A program made the position numbers and the translations under genes. Positions 1 through 8,211 of a stretch of DNA of 64,000 nt are shown here, piece by piece (positions within the stretch are counted from its first letter, which is position 1; the number at the start of each line of letters is the position of its first letter). Below the pieces are notes generated by a model. The model ran no database searches. It was not told the origin of the DNA and worked only from the letters and a program-made list of their open reading frames with translations. This DNA is from Agarivorans sp050870875 (GTDB lineage: Bacteria > Pseudomonadota > Gammaproteobacteria > Enterobacterales > Celerinatantimonadaceae): contig NZ_CP194041.2 of NCBI RefSeq assembly GCF_050870875.2, positions 4,926,870 to 4,990,869 on the forward strand, given 5' to 3'.

Positions 1-49
1 TGCCAGCTAAATCAAAATATTAGCCTAGGGAATGTGACAAACACTCGGT

Positions 50-523
50 TTAAAGCCAAGTTTTAAAGGGCGTTTTCGCTAACATACTATTGTAATATTG
101 CCGCTGTCCGGTGACTTCTTCTGCTAACCAATCGGGCTTTTCAAAATGCTCTTGTTCGCTGTTTAATTCAACTTCTGCTACGATCAGCCCCTGATTATTT
201 CCAGTAAAAACATCTACTTCATAGGTATGTTGACCCACTGGTACCAAATAACGCAACTTATCGATAGCCCCCTGCTCACACAAATTTAATAATTGCTCGG
301 CGTCGGCCAAAGCCAAAGGCTGTTCCCATTCGAAACGACTCAAACCAGCGGCATTACTCACGCCTTTAATCGTTAAGTAGCCCTGCTCTCCCTGGATCCG
401 CACCCGAACCGTACGCTGCTTATCGCTGTTGAGATAGGCCTGCACTATCCGCAAAGAGGCTGTCGCTTGGGCAACAAAATCCATATTTTTCACTAAAAAC
501 TTACGCTCAATTTCGAGGCTCAT
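50..523 (-). CDS. CYTH domain protein (triphosphate-binding fold)
   Basis: A 157-residue protein consisting of a single CYTH domain. The N-terminal signature ExExK is visible as EIERK at residues 4-8. Charged strands with paired Arg/Lys and Glu residues follow (RTVRVRI near 37-43, and EVELNSE near the C-terminal third), as in the triphosphate tunnel fold. Family members are inorganic triphosphatases, thiamine triphosphatases or class IV adenylate cyclases, and the sequence does not say which. At this length it is the stand-alone bacterial form rather than the long YgiF form with a CHAD domain. The ATG lies one base after the srkA stop codon (TAATATG), so the two are very probably co-translated. 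Function beyond binding a triphosphate substrate is inference. Confidence 0.85.
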   Translation of the reverse strand: MSLEIERKFLVKNMDFVAQATASLRIVQAYLNSDKQRTVRVRIQGEQGYLTIKGVSNAAGLSRFEWEQPLALADAEQLLNLCEQGAIDKLRYLVPVGQHTYEVDVFTGNNQGLIVAEVELNSEQEHFEKPDWLAEEVTGQRQYYNSMLAKTPFKTWL

Positions 524-524
524 A

Positions 525-1496
525 TTAATACCCTGGCGTTAATGACAATGGCGGCTGCTGCAAGGCAGATAATTGCTCTTTAAGCGCCAGAATCTGATCT
601 TCCCAATAACGCTGTGAATTAAACCAAGGAAAGGCACGTTGAAAAGCAGGATCTTCCCAGCGACGTGCCAACCACCCCATATAATGGATCATCCGCATCG
701 CCCGCAGTGGCTCAATCAGCGCCAACTCTCGCTTATCAAATTCACAAAATGATTCATAACCTTCAAGAAAAACCTCTAATTGCAAACGACGCTCGTTATC
801 ATCGCCCGCCAACATCATCCAAATATCTTGCACAGCTGGACCATTACGCGCGTCATCCAAATCCACCAGCATCGGCCCATCACGCCACAAAATATTACTG
901 GGGTGACAATCGCCATGTAAGCGAATAATTTTATTGGGCTTGTAGGCCACTTTCGCCGCATCCGCAACTTGTTCGGCAATAGTAAAAAAGGGTAAGGCGA
1001 GGCCCTTAGGTAACCAATCCTTAAGCAAGGCAATAGGTTGCTCTAACATCTCTTCGGTATTGATCGATAAACGATGTTCAAATAACTGACGCCCCACACG
1101 TTGGTGCATCCGTCCCAAATATTGACCAACCCGTTCCAGTTGATCAAGATTATCCACTTCAAAGCCTCGCCCACCCACACTAAGAAAAAGGGCAAACCAC
1201 CAACCTTGATACGCAAACAAGCTTTGACCATCGCGAACAATCGGAGCAACAACAGGAATGTCAGACGCAGCCATCGCTAAACTAAATAGATGCTCTTCGA
1301 TAATCTGTGCTTCGCTCCAACGCTCAGGACGATAAAATTTAACCACATAACGCAAGTCATCTTCAGCCATAAACTGATAGACCCGGTTTTCATAGGAATT
1401 TAAGGCAAGTAAACCACTACTGGGGTAGATCCCCTGTGATTCAATGGCATCTAAAATTAGATCGGGATGCAATTCGGCAAATAGGAAGGCGCTCAT
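525..1496 (-). CDS. srkA: Stress response Ser/Thr protein kinase SrkA (YihE)
   Basis: A 323-residue kinase of the APH/choline-kinase-like fold, close to E. coli SrkA (YihE) in length and motifs. The catalytic loop HGDCHPSN is at residues 194-201, and the metal-binding DLDD motif, equivalent to DFG, is at 212-215. Lys53 in the VVKFYRPERW segment is the likely ATP-anchoring lysine. In E. coli the protein protects against MazF-linked death and envelope stress; that role is taken from the family. It is the upstream gene of a two-gene unit with the CYTH protein, whose ATG follows one base after its stop. No clear Shine-Dalgarno sequence is seen before the ATG. Confidence 0.93.
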   Translation of the reverse strand: MSAFLFAELHPDLILDAIESQGIYPSSGLLALNSYENRVYQFMAEDDLRYVVKFYRPERWSEAQIIEEHLFSLAMAASDIPVVAPIVRDGQSLFAYQGWWFALFLSVGGRGFEVDNLDQLERVGQYLGRMHQRVGRQLFEHRLSINTEEMLEQPIALLKDWLPKGLALPFFTIAEQVADAAKVAYKPNKIIRLHGDCHPSNILWRDGPMLVDLDDARNGPAVQDIWMMLAGDDNERRLQLEVFLEGYESFCEFDKRELALIEPLRAMRMIHYMGWLARRWEDPAFQRAFPWFNSQRYWEDQILALKEQLSALQQPPLSLTPGY

Positions 1497-1576
1497 AGAA
1501 TGACTTCAGCACTATGGGTAAGTTATCCGCGCAGTGTAACAGTAAAACGATCAGCCTAGCCAGCCGACAAGGAGGC

Positions 1577-1972
1577 TTAGCTTTGCTGAAAAGCCAAAAC
1601 GACAATGTAAATACAACTTAACCAGCCCACCGCGGCTAAGGCTGAACGCAAATAAGCTTGGCCCAAAAGATAAACCAAGGGATGTAAGATCCTGACCAAC
1701 AAATATACAACGGCAGGCACATCGAGCAATTGCGGATCTAAACCAGAAAAGTAAGCAATCACGATAACAGCGATGAATAAAACTAAGGCTTCCCAGGAAT
1801 TTTGTTGGGCAGCGTAGATCCGCTGCCCACGTTTATCCAATTGTAGCGCTTGCTGGCGAGGGTCCTGATTATCCACTCGTCCCAGCTGCCGTTTACGCAT
1901 CCAAGAGCCAAATGCTGCCAATAAATAGGGCAGCATTAACAGTAAAGCCAAGCAGCTTAACGCCACGCTCAT
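1577..1972 (-). CDS. MAPEG family membrane protein
   Basis: A 131-residue protein with four predicted membrane helices: one at the N-terminus (about 3-22), two central, and one at the C-terminus (about 107-127). The arrangement and the segment RAQQNSWEALVLF-like region near 55-65 fit the MAPEG family (membrane-associated proteins in eicosanoid and glutathione metabolism). Bacterial MAPEG proteins are mostly uncharacterised; some have glutathione S-transferase activity. It starts seven bases after the ccoG stop, so it is probably the second gene of a ccoG operon. No link to cytochrome oxidase assembly can be read from its own sequence. Confidence 0.8.
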   Translation of the reverse strand: MSVALSCLALLLMLPYLLAAFGSWMRKRQLGRVDNQDPRQQALQLDKRGQRIYAAQQNSWEALVLFIAVIVIAYFSGLDPQLLDVPAVVYLLVRILHPLVYLLGQAYLRSALAAVGWLSCIYIVVLAFQQS

Positions 1973-1978
1973 GCGACG

Positions 1979-3394
1979 TTAACCACCACTAATGAAGCGA
2001 CTATGTTGCGTGACCTGCTGGCCATTACTTTGCATGACAAACTCAATATCGGTGATCGGTCGCGGTAGTAAATAAGGGTCACTCACCAGAGTTACCGGTA
2101 AATTAAGCACTTCGCCACCCTTAACCTCTACTTGCTGAGCACCCAGCCATTCAACCTCTTCTAGACCGAGCACACTCAACTGAAACGCTTGCGCTTCAGA
2201 GGACTTATTAATCACCTTGAGGGTGTAAGTATTTTCGATTAAGCCCTCGGCATTTTCATTGTATAAAGATGAGCGATCACGCAATACATCCAGTTGCATC
2301 GGTTTAATATTAATCAAAGTCATCACAAAGGCGACTAACATCACCGTTAAAACCACTCCATAACCAATCAGTTTGGGTCGCAGGATTGCGGTTTTCTGAC
2401 CCGCTAAATTATGTTCGGTTGTATAACGGATCAAACCTTTCGGATAGTGCATACGCTCCATGGTTTGGTCACAAGCATCGATACAAGCGCCACAGTTAAT
2501 ACACTCATACTGCAAACCTTCACGAATATCGATCCCCGCGGGACAGACTTGTACGCAGAGATCACAATCCACACAATCACCTAAACCAAGCGCTTTGGGA
2601 TCGGCATTACGTTTACGCGGTCCTCGCGTTTCGCCGCGTTGAGTATCGTAACCCACGATGAAGGTATCTTTATCAAACATCGCTGATTGAAAACGCGCAT
2701 AGGGGCACATATGAGTACATACAATGGTGCGCATCCAACCTGCATTGGCGTAAGTGGCAACCGCGAAGAAAATAATAGAGAAGGTCACGCCGCTGGTTGC
2801 GTTGAACGTAAAAAAATCCCACCACAACTGTTTAACGGGTACAAAATAGGCGGCAAAAGATAGTGCCGTAAACACCGATACAGCGCCCCAAGCGGCATGC
2901 TTAGCGGTTTTACGCCAAATTTTATTCACATTCCAGGCAGATTGATCTAACTTACGCCGCTTATTAGCACTGCCTTCAATTCTTTCTTCAAACCAGATAA
3001 AAATAAAAGTCCACACCGTTTGCGGACAAAGATAGCCACACCAAACCCGCCCTAAGAAGGTGGTTATAAAAAATAGAGCGAAGGCGGCAATAATGAAAAA
3101 GCCAGCCAGTAGCAATAAATCTTGCGGCCACAGAGTAAGACTAAAAAAGTGATATTGCCGAGCTGCGATATCAAACAAAATCGCTTGGCGATCGCCGTAG
3201 GGGATAAATGGCACAAGCACAAAAGCGGCAATAAATAACCACCCCATATATTTGCGTACACGTTGGAACAAGCCTTTTTGTTCACGTACATAAATCTGTT
3301 CTTGAGGGTTGTATCGATCGACCGGCGCACGTTTCTTGGCATTTGTTTTTCTAGCGGGTGGACTCACGTCTTTAACGGGAATTCGTTCACTCAT
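1979..3394 (-). CDS. ccoG: Cytochrome c oxidase accessory protein CcoG (FixG/RdxA family)
   Basis: A 471-residue polyferredoxin-like inner-membrane protein required in relatives for cbb3 cytochrome oxidase assembly, where it reduces copper. The N-terminus is hydrophilic. Membrane helices lie at about 52-65, 95-113, 170-187, 203-220 and 342-362. Cysteine motifs CGYLCP (about 119-124) and CTHMCP (about 226-231) flank membrane segments, and a dicluster 4Fe-4S ferredoxin domain lies at about 274-308 (CVDCDLCVQVCP, then CINCGACIDACD). The C-terminal 110 residues form the periplasmic immunoglobulin-like FixG domain. I place the start at the ATG rather than the GTG one codon upstream, because an AAGGA Shine-Dalgarno precedes it at normal spacing. 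No ccoNOP genes are in the window. Confidence 0.93.
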   Translation of the reverse strand: MSERIPVKDVSPPARKTNAKKRAPVDRYNPQEQIYVREQKGLFQRVRKYMGWLFIAAFVLVPFIPYGDRQAILFDIAARQYHFFSLTLWPQDLLLLAGFFIIAAFALFFITTFLGRVWCGYLCPQTVWTFIFIWFEERIEGSANKRRKLDQSAWNVNKIWRKTAKHAAWGAVSVFTALSFAAYFVPVKQLWWDFFTFNATSGVTFSIIFFAVATYANAGWMRTIVCTHMCPYARFQSAMFDKDTFIVGYDTQRGETRGPRKRNADPKALGLGDCVDCDLCVQVCPAGIDIREGLQYECINCGACIDACDQTMERMHYPKGLIRYTTEHNLAGQKTAILRPKLIGYGVVLTVMLVAFVMTLINIKPMQLDVLRDRSSLYNENAEGLIENTYTLKVINKSSEAQAFQLSVLGLEEVEWLGAQQVEVKGGEVLNLPVTLVSDPYLLPRPITDIEFVMQSNGQQVTQHSRFISGG

Positions 3395-3475
3395 CACTCA
3401 ATCCTTTTGAGGGGCATCAATCGTTTACAGGCTTACCTATAAAACAAGTAAGCCCTAACAAACTGGCGGGCAATA

Positions 3476-3748
3476 CTAAGCTTTAATACCTCGAGCTTTT
3501 AGTAACGCAGTTTTAAAATCATCTTCGCAATCTTTAGCTAGACCAGGGATCATCTCATCCTTGGCTAGATTCAACATTTTCAATTGATAAATTAAAACAT
3601 CGTCAGTTAACTCACTCAAAGGTTGTTTAAACCCTGCTTGGTCGGCGATTTGGGTGAGCATTTCGACTAAATTTAACTCCGGCTGTTGACGCCAAACCGG
3701 CTTGAGTAAATCGATTAGCTCTTCAATACGATGTAACTGCATACTCAT
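3476..3748 (-). CDS. yihD: YihD family protein (DUF1040)
   Basis: A 90-residue soluble protein matching E. coli YihD along its whole length. The shared stretches are the LTDDVLIYQLKM region (near 46-57), MIPGLAKD (near 66-73) and the C-terminal DDFKTALLKARG. Function is unknown in all organisms. The ATG overlaps the stop of the upstream diguanylate cyclase as ATGA, so the two appear translationally coupled. A second in-frame ATG two codons later is an alternative start. In E. coli yihD neighbours srkA (yihE); here it is also in the same 5-kb stretch as srkA, although ccoG and a MAPEG gene intervene. Confidence 0.9.
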   Translation of the reverse strand: MSMQLHRIEELIDLLKPVWRQQPELNLVEMLTQIADQAGFKQPLSELTDDVLIYQLKMLNLAKDEMIPGLAKDCEDDFKTALLKARGIKA

Positions 3749-4893
3749 TCTATTTCTCCACGAGCGGCCACTACAGCTTGGTTTCTACCTAACTGCTTGG
3801 CTCTATATAGGGCTATATCAGCCTTGTTTACGAAGTCTTTAGCATTCTGTTGCGCCACAGGAATAAGACAGGCTATTCCAATGCTCACGGTCACATAGCT
3901 AGCCACCGTGGAGTACTCGTGCCGCAACTTTGCCTCTGCAAGTAGTGTTCTGATTCGTTCCGCAACTTGCAATGCGCCTTTAGTATCGGTATTGGGCAAG
4001 ATCATTACAAACTCTTCGCCGCCATAGCGCGCAACGATATCATCTTCACGCTGTAAGGCTTGTGTAAACAAACTCGCAACCAAGCTTAAACACTGATCTC
4101 CAGCGACGTGCCCGTAATGATCGTTATATGGCTTAAAGAAATCAACGTCGATCAATAATAAACTTAAGGAAGTTTTAGCTCGGCCACTTAAACGCCAATG
4201 CTGAGCCAAGGATTGCTCAAATATCGCCCGATTATATAAACCGGTCAGTGCATCTCGCTCGCTTTGTTCACGCATCAAGGCATGACTATCGGCCAACTCT
4301 AAAACTTTAAGCCGATTTCGCGCACCCTCGGTAAAATTTGCCTGAACCAAGGCTTCAGCACGCTTCAAAACTAAATTTAGCTGCACCCAGCTCAGCCACA
4401 GCACTAAACAGGCCACCAATTCGACTTGACTACGATCCACCGAAACTACCGTTAGCGCCAATAAAATGGGCAAACAAAAACCATTGAAGCTACTAATGCT
4501 TAATAAATTGGGAACCACCACCAAGGATAACAGTGACCCGAGTAAAATCATTAACAACAGGCGCTCTGCGCCACCTAAGTCTGGGGCAAATAGCAAGATA
4601 CCAACCCCCCATAAGATCCCACTACTAGTCGACAAACTAAAGTAACGAACGAGCTGTGAAGCAGGCGCTGAATGCGCCGAAAAGTCACGATTTAGGCGCA
4701 AGAAAAAATAAAATGCCGCCGCTAAAAGCAACATGCACAGTAACCAAATGAAACCCGGTACAAAACGATAATCAGGAGAAAATAGCCACCACCATAACAA
4801 ACTATACAGCGCGGTCATTAATGCCACCAAACGACCACTATTCAGTAAATAATGGGCATTATCAGACTTTATTTGAAGCTGTACATTGCGCAA
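3745..4893 (-). CDS. Membrane-bound diguanylate cyclase (GGDEF domain)
   Basis: The N-terminal half is hydrophobic with about six membrane helices. The C-terminal GGDEF domain makes cyclic di-GMP from two GTP. The active-site loop is RYGGEEF, with DVDFFKPYNDHYGH upstream as the metal- and substrate-binding region, so the domain looks active. I see no RxxD inhibitory site immediately before GGEEF. The open frame reaches 4974 only through a TTG codon and a cysteine-rich segment that looks non-native. A TTG at 4893 has AAGGA seven bases before it and gives 382 residues; ATG at 4818 is another option. The start is therefore uncertain. It overlaps yihD by four bases. Confidence 0.85.
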   Translation of the reverse strand: MRNVQLQIKSDNAHYLLNSGRLVALMTALYSLLWWWLFSPDYRFVPGFIWLLCMLLLAAAFYFFLRLNRDFSAHSAPASQLVRYFSLSTSSGILWGVGILLFAPDLGGAERLLLMILLGSLLSLVVVPNLLSISSFNGFCLPILLALTVVSVDRSQVELVACLVLWLSWVQLNLVLKRAEALVQANFTEGARNRLKVLELADSHALMREQSERDALTGLYNRAIFEQSLAQHWRLSGRAKTSLSLLLIDVDFFKPYNDHYGHVAGDQCLSLVASLFTQALQREDDIVARYGGEEFVMILPNTDTKGALQVAERIRTLLAEAKLRHEYSTVASYVTVSIGIACLIPVAQQNAKDFVNKADIALYRAKQLGRNQAVVAARGEIE

Positions 4894-5181
4894 ACATCGA
4901 TCCTTGTTAGCAACATTAGTGAACAATTTGTGGTCATTGTAACAACAACTCGAACAGCCCGCACACCAAAACAAGAGTTAAAAACTAGACAAAAAACTTA
5001 AAAAATAATGAATTTTCGATAAATGTGCCACATTTGGCAAATACAAAACACAGGCTTTCATAGTATTTTGATCTGATTGCTTGCGTCTTTTTTCCCAGAA
5101 AGGGTAAAGTGCTAGCCGCAAGTGACGGTCAATAAACTTGCAACTCGGTCAATTAGGTTAAGTATCTAAGGAACAAGGTCA

Positions 5182-6834
5182 ATGCTGGACAATATCAATC
5201 CAACTCATACACAAGCGTGGAAAGCGCTACAAGCGCATTTCGAGGCACAGAAAGATGTTCAACTCAGCGAATTATTCGCCGCTGACGCTGAGCGTTTCAA
5301 GCGTTTTTCAGTTTCGTTTAACGAGCAAATTTTACTCGATTACTCGAAAAACCTGATCACTAACGACACTATGCAGCAGCTGTTTGCACTCGCCAAAGAA
5401 ACCAAGCTCGATGGCGCGATTAAGGCAATGTTCTCTGGTGAGAAAATCAACCAAACAGAAGGGCGTTCTGTATTACATACCGCCTTACGAAATCGTAGCA
5501 ATACCCCGGTCATCGTAGACGGCGAAGACGTCATGCCTGCGGTTAATGCGGTATTGGAAAAAATGCAAGGCTTCTGTCAAAAAATCCACTCCGGTGAATG
5601 GAAAGGTTATACAGGCAAAGCCATTCGCAGCATTGTAAATATTGGGATTGGTGGTTCAGACTTGGGTCCAGTGATGCTTACTGAAGCGTTGGGTGCTTAC
5701 AAAATTGAACATATCAAAACCTACTTTGTTTCGAATGTAGATGGCACTCATATTGCCGAAATTCTAAAACAAGTCGACCCCGAAACCACCTTATTCCTAG
5801 TGGCATCAAAAACCTTTACCACCCAAGAAACCATGACTAATGCGCATAGCGCACGCGATTGGTTCCTAGCGGCGGCGAACGATCAAGCCCACGTGGCTAA
5901 ACATTTTGCAGCCCTGTCAACCAACGGCCCTGCAGTTGCCGAATTTGGTATCGACACCGACAACATGTTTGAATTTTGGGATTGGGTTGGCGGTCGTTAC
6001 TCTTCTTGGTCGGCGATTGGTTTATCAGTCGCGTTAACGGTAGGTTACGATAACTTCATCGAATTGCTCGAAGGCGCGCATGCCATGGACAAGCACTTTG
6101 CTGAAACCGATTTTGAACAAAACTTACCGGTAATCCTTGCCTTGCTTGGCATTTGGTACAATAACTTCTTCGGTGCGGAAAGCGTTTCGATTCTGCCTTA
6201 CGACCAATACATGCACCGCTTTGCAGCTTACTTCCAACAAGGTGACATGGAGTCCAACGGTAAAAATGTCGACCGTAATGGCAACCCGGTTGATTACCAA
6301 ACCGGCCCAATTATTTGGGGTGAGCCGGGAACTAACGGTCAGCACGCCTTCTACCAATTAATTCACCAAGGCAGCAAGTTAATCCCATGTGATTTTATCG
6401 CACCAGCAGTGAGCCACAATCCTTTGTCTGATCATCATCAGAAATTAATGTCTAACTTCTTTGCCCAAACCGAAGCCTTAGCCTTTGGTAAGTCTCGCGA
6501 TACCGTTGAAGCAGAGTTAGTGGCCGCAGGTAAATCAGCTGAAGAAATTGCTGAACTGGCACCGTTTAAAGTATTCACTGGTAACAAACCAACCAACTCT
6601 ATTTTGCTTAAGAAAATCACCCCTTACTCTTTAGGTGCACTGGTTGCGATGTACGAGCACAAAATCTTCGTACAAGGCGTTATCTGGAACATCTTTAGCT
6701 TCGACCAGTGGGGCGTAGAGCTTGGCAAACAGTTGGCCAACCAAATTTTGCCCGAACTAAAAAGCCAGCAAGCCGTCACCGCTCACGACAGTTCAACCAA
6801 CGGCTTAATTAATACCTTTAAAGCCTGGAGCTAA
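5182..6834 (+). CDS. pgi: Glucose-6-phosphate isomerase
   Basis: A 550-residue enzyme interconverting glucose 6-phosphate and fructose 6-phosphate in the cytosol. Family signatures are present: GGSDLGPVM near 160 for phosphate binding, SKTFTTQET near 209-217, GGRYSSWSAIGL near 270, and the GQHAFYQLIHQGS region near 383-395 with the catalytic Glu/His. Length matches E. coli Pgi (549). A weak Shine-Dalgarno (AAGGAACAAGG) lies just upstream of the ATG. It is monocistronic, ending in a strong intrinsic terminator at 6869-6893. The 207-bp region upstream, divergent from the cyclase, must hold the promoter; I could not assign it with confidence. Confidence 0.97.
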   Translation: MLDNINPTHTQAWKALQAHFEAQKDVQLSELFAADAERFKRFSVSFNEQILLDYSKNLITNDTMQQLFALAKETKLDGAIKAMFSGEKINQTEGRSVLHTALRNRSNTPVIVDGEDVMPAVNAVLEKMQGFCQKIHSGEWKGYTGKAIRSIVNIGIGGSDLGPVMLTEALGAYKIEHIKTYFVSNVDGTHIAEILKQVDPETTLFLVASKTFTTQETMTNAHSARDWFLAAANDQAHVAKHFAALSTNGPAVAEFGIDTDNMFEFWDWVGGRYSSWSAIGLSVALTVGYDNFIELLEGAHAMDKHFAETDFEQNLPVILALLGIWYNNFFGAESVSILPYDQYMHRFAAYFQQGDMESNGKNVDRNGNPVDYQTGPIIWGEPGTNGQHAFYQLIHQGSKLIPCDFIAPAVSHNPLSDHHQKLMSNFFAQTEALAFGKSRDTVEAELVAAGKSAEEIAELAPFKVFTGNKPTNSILLKKITPYSLGALVAMYEHKIFVQGVIWNIFSFDQWGVELGKQLANQILPELKSQQAVTAHDSSTNGLINTFKAWS

Positions 6835-6868
6835 ACTTTAGCTTTTAAACGTAAAACTAAATGCAAAG

Positions 6869-6893
6869 AGCTGGCCCAGGCCAGCTTTTTTTT
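6869..6893 (+). terminator. Intrinsic terminator of pgi
   Basis: A GC-rich hairpin (AGCTGGCC at 6869-6876 with GGCCAGCT at 6879-6886) runs straight into eight T residues on the plus strand, 34 bases after the pgi stop. Confidence 0.9.
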
Positions 6894-6976
6894 ATGCCCA
6901 CCATTCCAACAACGAGCAATAAATAATCAACTAATATAAACAAGCCTATACTCAAAATATAAATATTGGCCAATCA

Positions 6977-8059
6977 ATGCAGCTACAAGAATTACTGAAA
7001 ACCAAAGATAATAACTTCAAGCTAATAAGGATGTTAGCGGCATGTTTAGTGGTATACAGCCACAGCTTTTGCTTGGCGACAGGTAATGAACACAGTGAGC
7101 CCATCGCCCAATATCTAGGCTTATCCTTAGGCTATATTGCGGTGGATATTTTCTTCATTACCAGTGGTTTGCTAGTTTGTAAAAGTTTACTTACCGCAAG
7201 ATCTTTAACTATTTTTGTATTATCCCGATGCCTCAGGATCTACCCTGCACTGATCACCTCTGTTATTTTTTGTTGCTTACTCGGTTTACAACTTTCTAAA
7301 TTAAGCCTAGGCCAATATTTGAGCCATAACGAGACCCAAAATTTTCTGATCTACAATAGCTCTATTATTGTTGGCGACTACCAAATGCTACCCGATGTAT
7401 TTACCAGTGCTCCCTACAACCGCAGTGTGAATGGTTCGCTATGGACCCTGCCATGGGAACTAAAGATGTATTTAATATTAACTGGGTTTGGAGTGACTTA
7501 TCAGTTTGCTAGAAAACTAAAAGTTGCCGTAAACTGGCTACCGACAGTGATCGTCCTCACCGCCCTTATCTGCCTAATGTTATTTATTCATGACCAGCTA
7601 AGTGGTCGCGAGCCGCATTGGTTTTATAGTAAATTCTATCGTTTCGCGAGCGCCTTCTTTATCGGCGGTAATCTCTACGTTTTTAGGGCTTGGATTGGCA
7701 TCAACTACAAAGGCATGTTAGCCGCCATACTGATACTGCTGTTGGCATTCTTCAGCCTCAACCAGAGTTTGTTTTTTATTAGCTACCTAATCATCACTCC
7801 CTACTTAATCATGTGTTTTGCTTATCTACCTAAAGGAAAAATTCTGCATTACAATCACTTGGGCGACTATTCTTACGGCATGTACATTTATGCATGGCCA
7901 ATACAGCAACTGATAGCCACCACAATCCCGAAAGTGACAGCGATTCATATGTTTGTGATGGCTTTCTGTTTAACCCTGCTACTCGCTTATTGCTCTTGGA
8001 ATTACATAGAAAAACCCGCTTTGGCACTCAAGAGACATTTATACCAGCCGTCGTCCTAA
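6977..8059 (+). CDS. Acyltransferase-3 family integral membrane protein
   Basis: A 360-residue protein with about ten membrane helices, typical of acyltransferase family 3 (OafA/WecH/NodX-like). These enzymes O-acetylate or succinylate surface polysaccharides and other sugars. The N-terminus NFKLIRMLAACLVVYSH-like segment (about 12-28) has the conserved Arg and His of this family, followed by YIAVDIFFITSG (about 52-63). The substrate is not predictable. It stands alone between pgi and polB without other polysaccharide genes. No Shine-Dalgarno is visible before the ATG, and the preceding 80 bases are very AT-rich, which may reflect a promoter or a transferred gene. Confidence 0.85.
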   Translation: MQLQELLKTKDNNFKLIRMLAACLVVYSHSFCLATGNEHSEPIAQYLGLSLGYIAVDIFFITSGLLVCKSLLTARSLTIFVLSRCLRIYPALITSVIFCCLLGLQLSKLSLGQYLSHNETQNFLIYNSSIIVGDYQMLPDVFTSAPYNRSVNGSLWTLPWELKMYLILTGFGVTYQFARKLKVAVNWLPTVIVLTALICLMLFIHDQLSGREPHWFYSKFYRFASAFFIGGNLYVFRAWIGINYKGMLAAILILLLAFFSLNQSLFFISYLIITPYLIMCFAYLPKGKILHYNHLGDYSYGMYIYAWPIQQLIATTIPKVTAIHMFVMAFCLTLLLAYCSWNYIEKPALALKRHLYQPSS

Positions 8060-8211
8060 AGCAGATTAATTTTATTCATTCCATTATTGTTCAAGCGAAT
8101 CCAACGAAGCACGAAACACTCTAGAAATAGCCATTGGCTAAAGCAATTAGTTGTATGCTAAGTTCCTTTAGTACATTCGCCGCTAAACCTATAATATAGA
8201 CCGAGCCAATC

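Noticed and set aside
6056..6361. Several overlapping frames inside pgi on both strands
   Set aside because: They are shadows of pgi codon structure with no independent start signals.
8060..8211. LexA (SOS) box before polB
   Set aside because: I looked for CTGT-N8-ACAG and relaxed forms and found none that was convincing.
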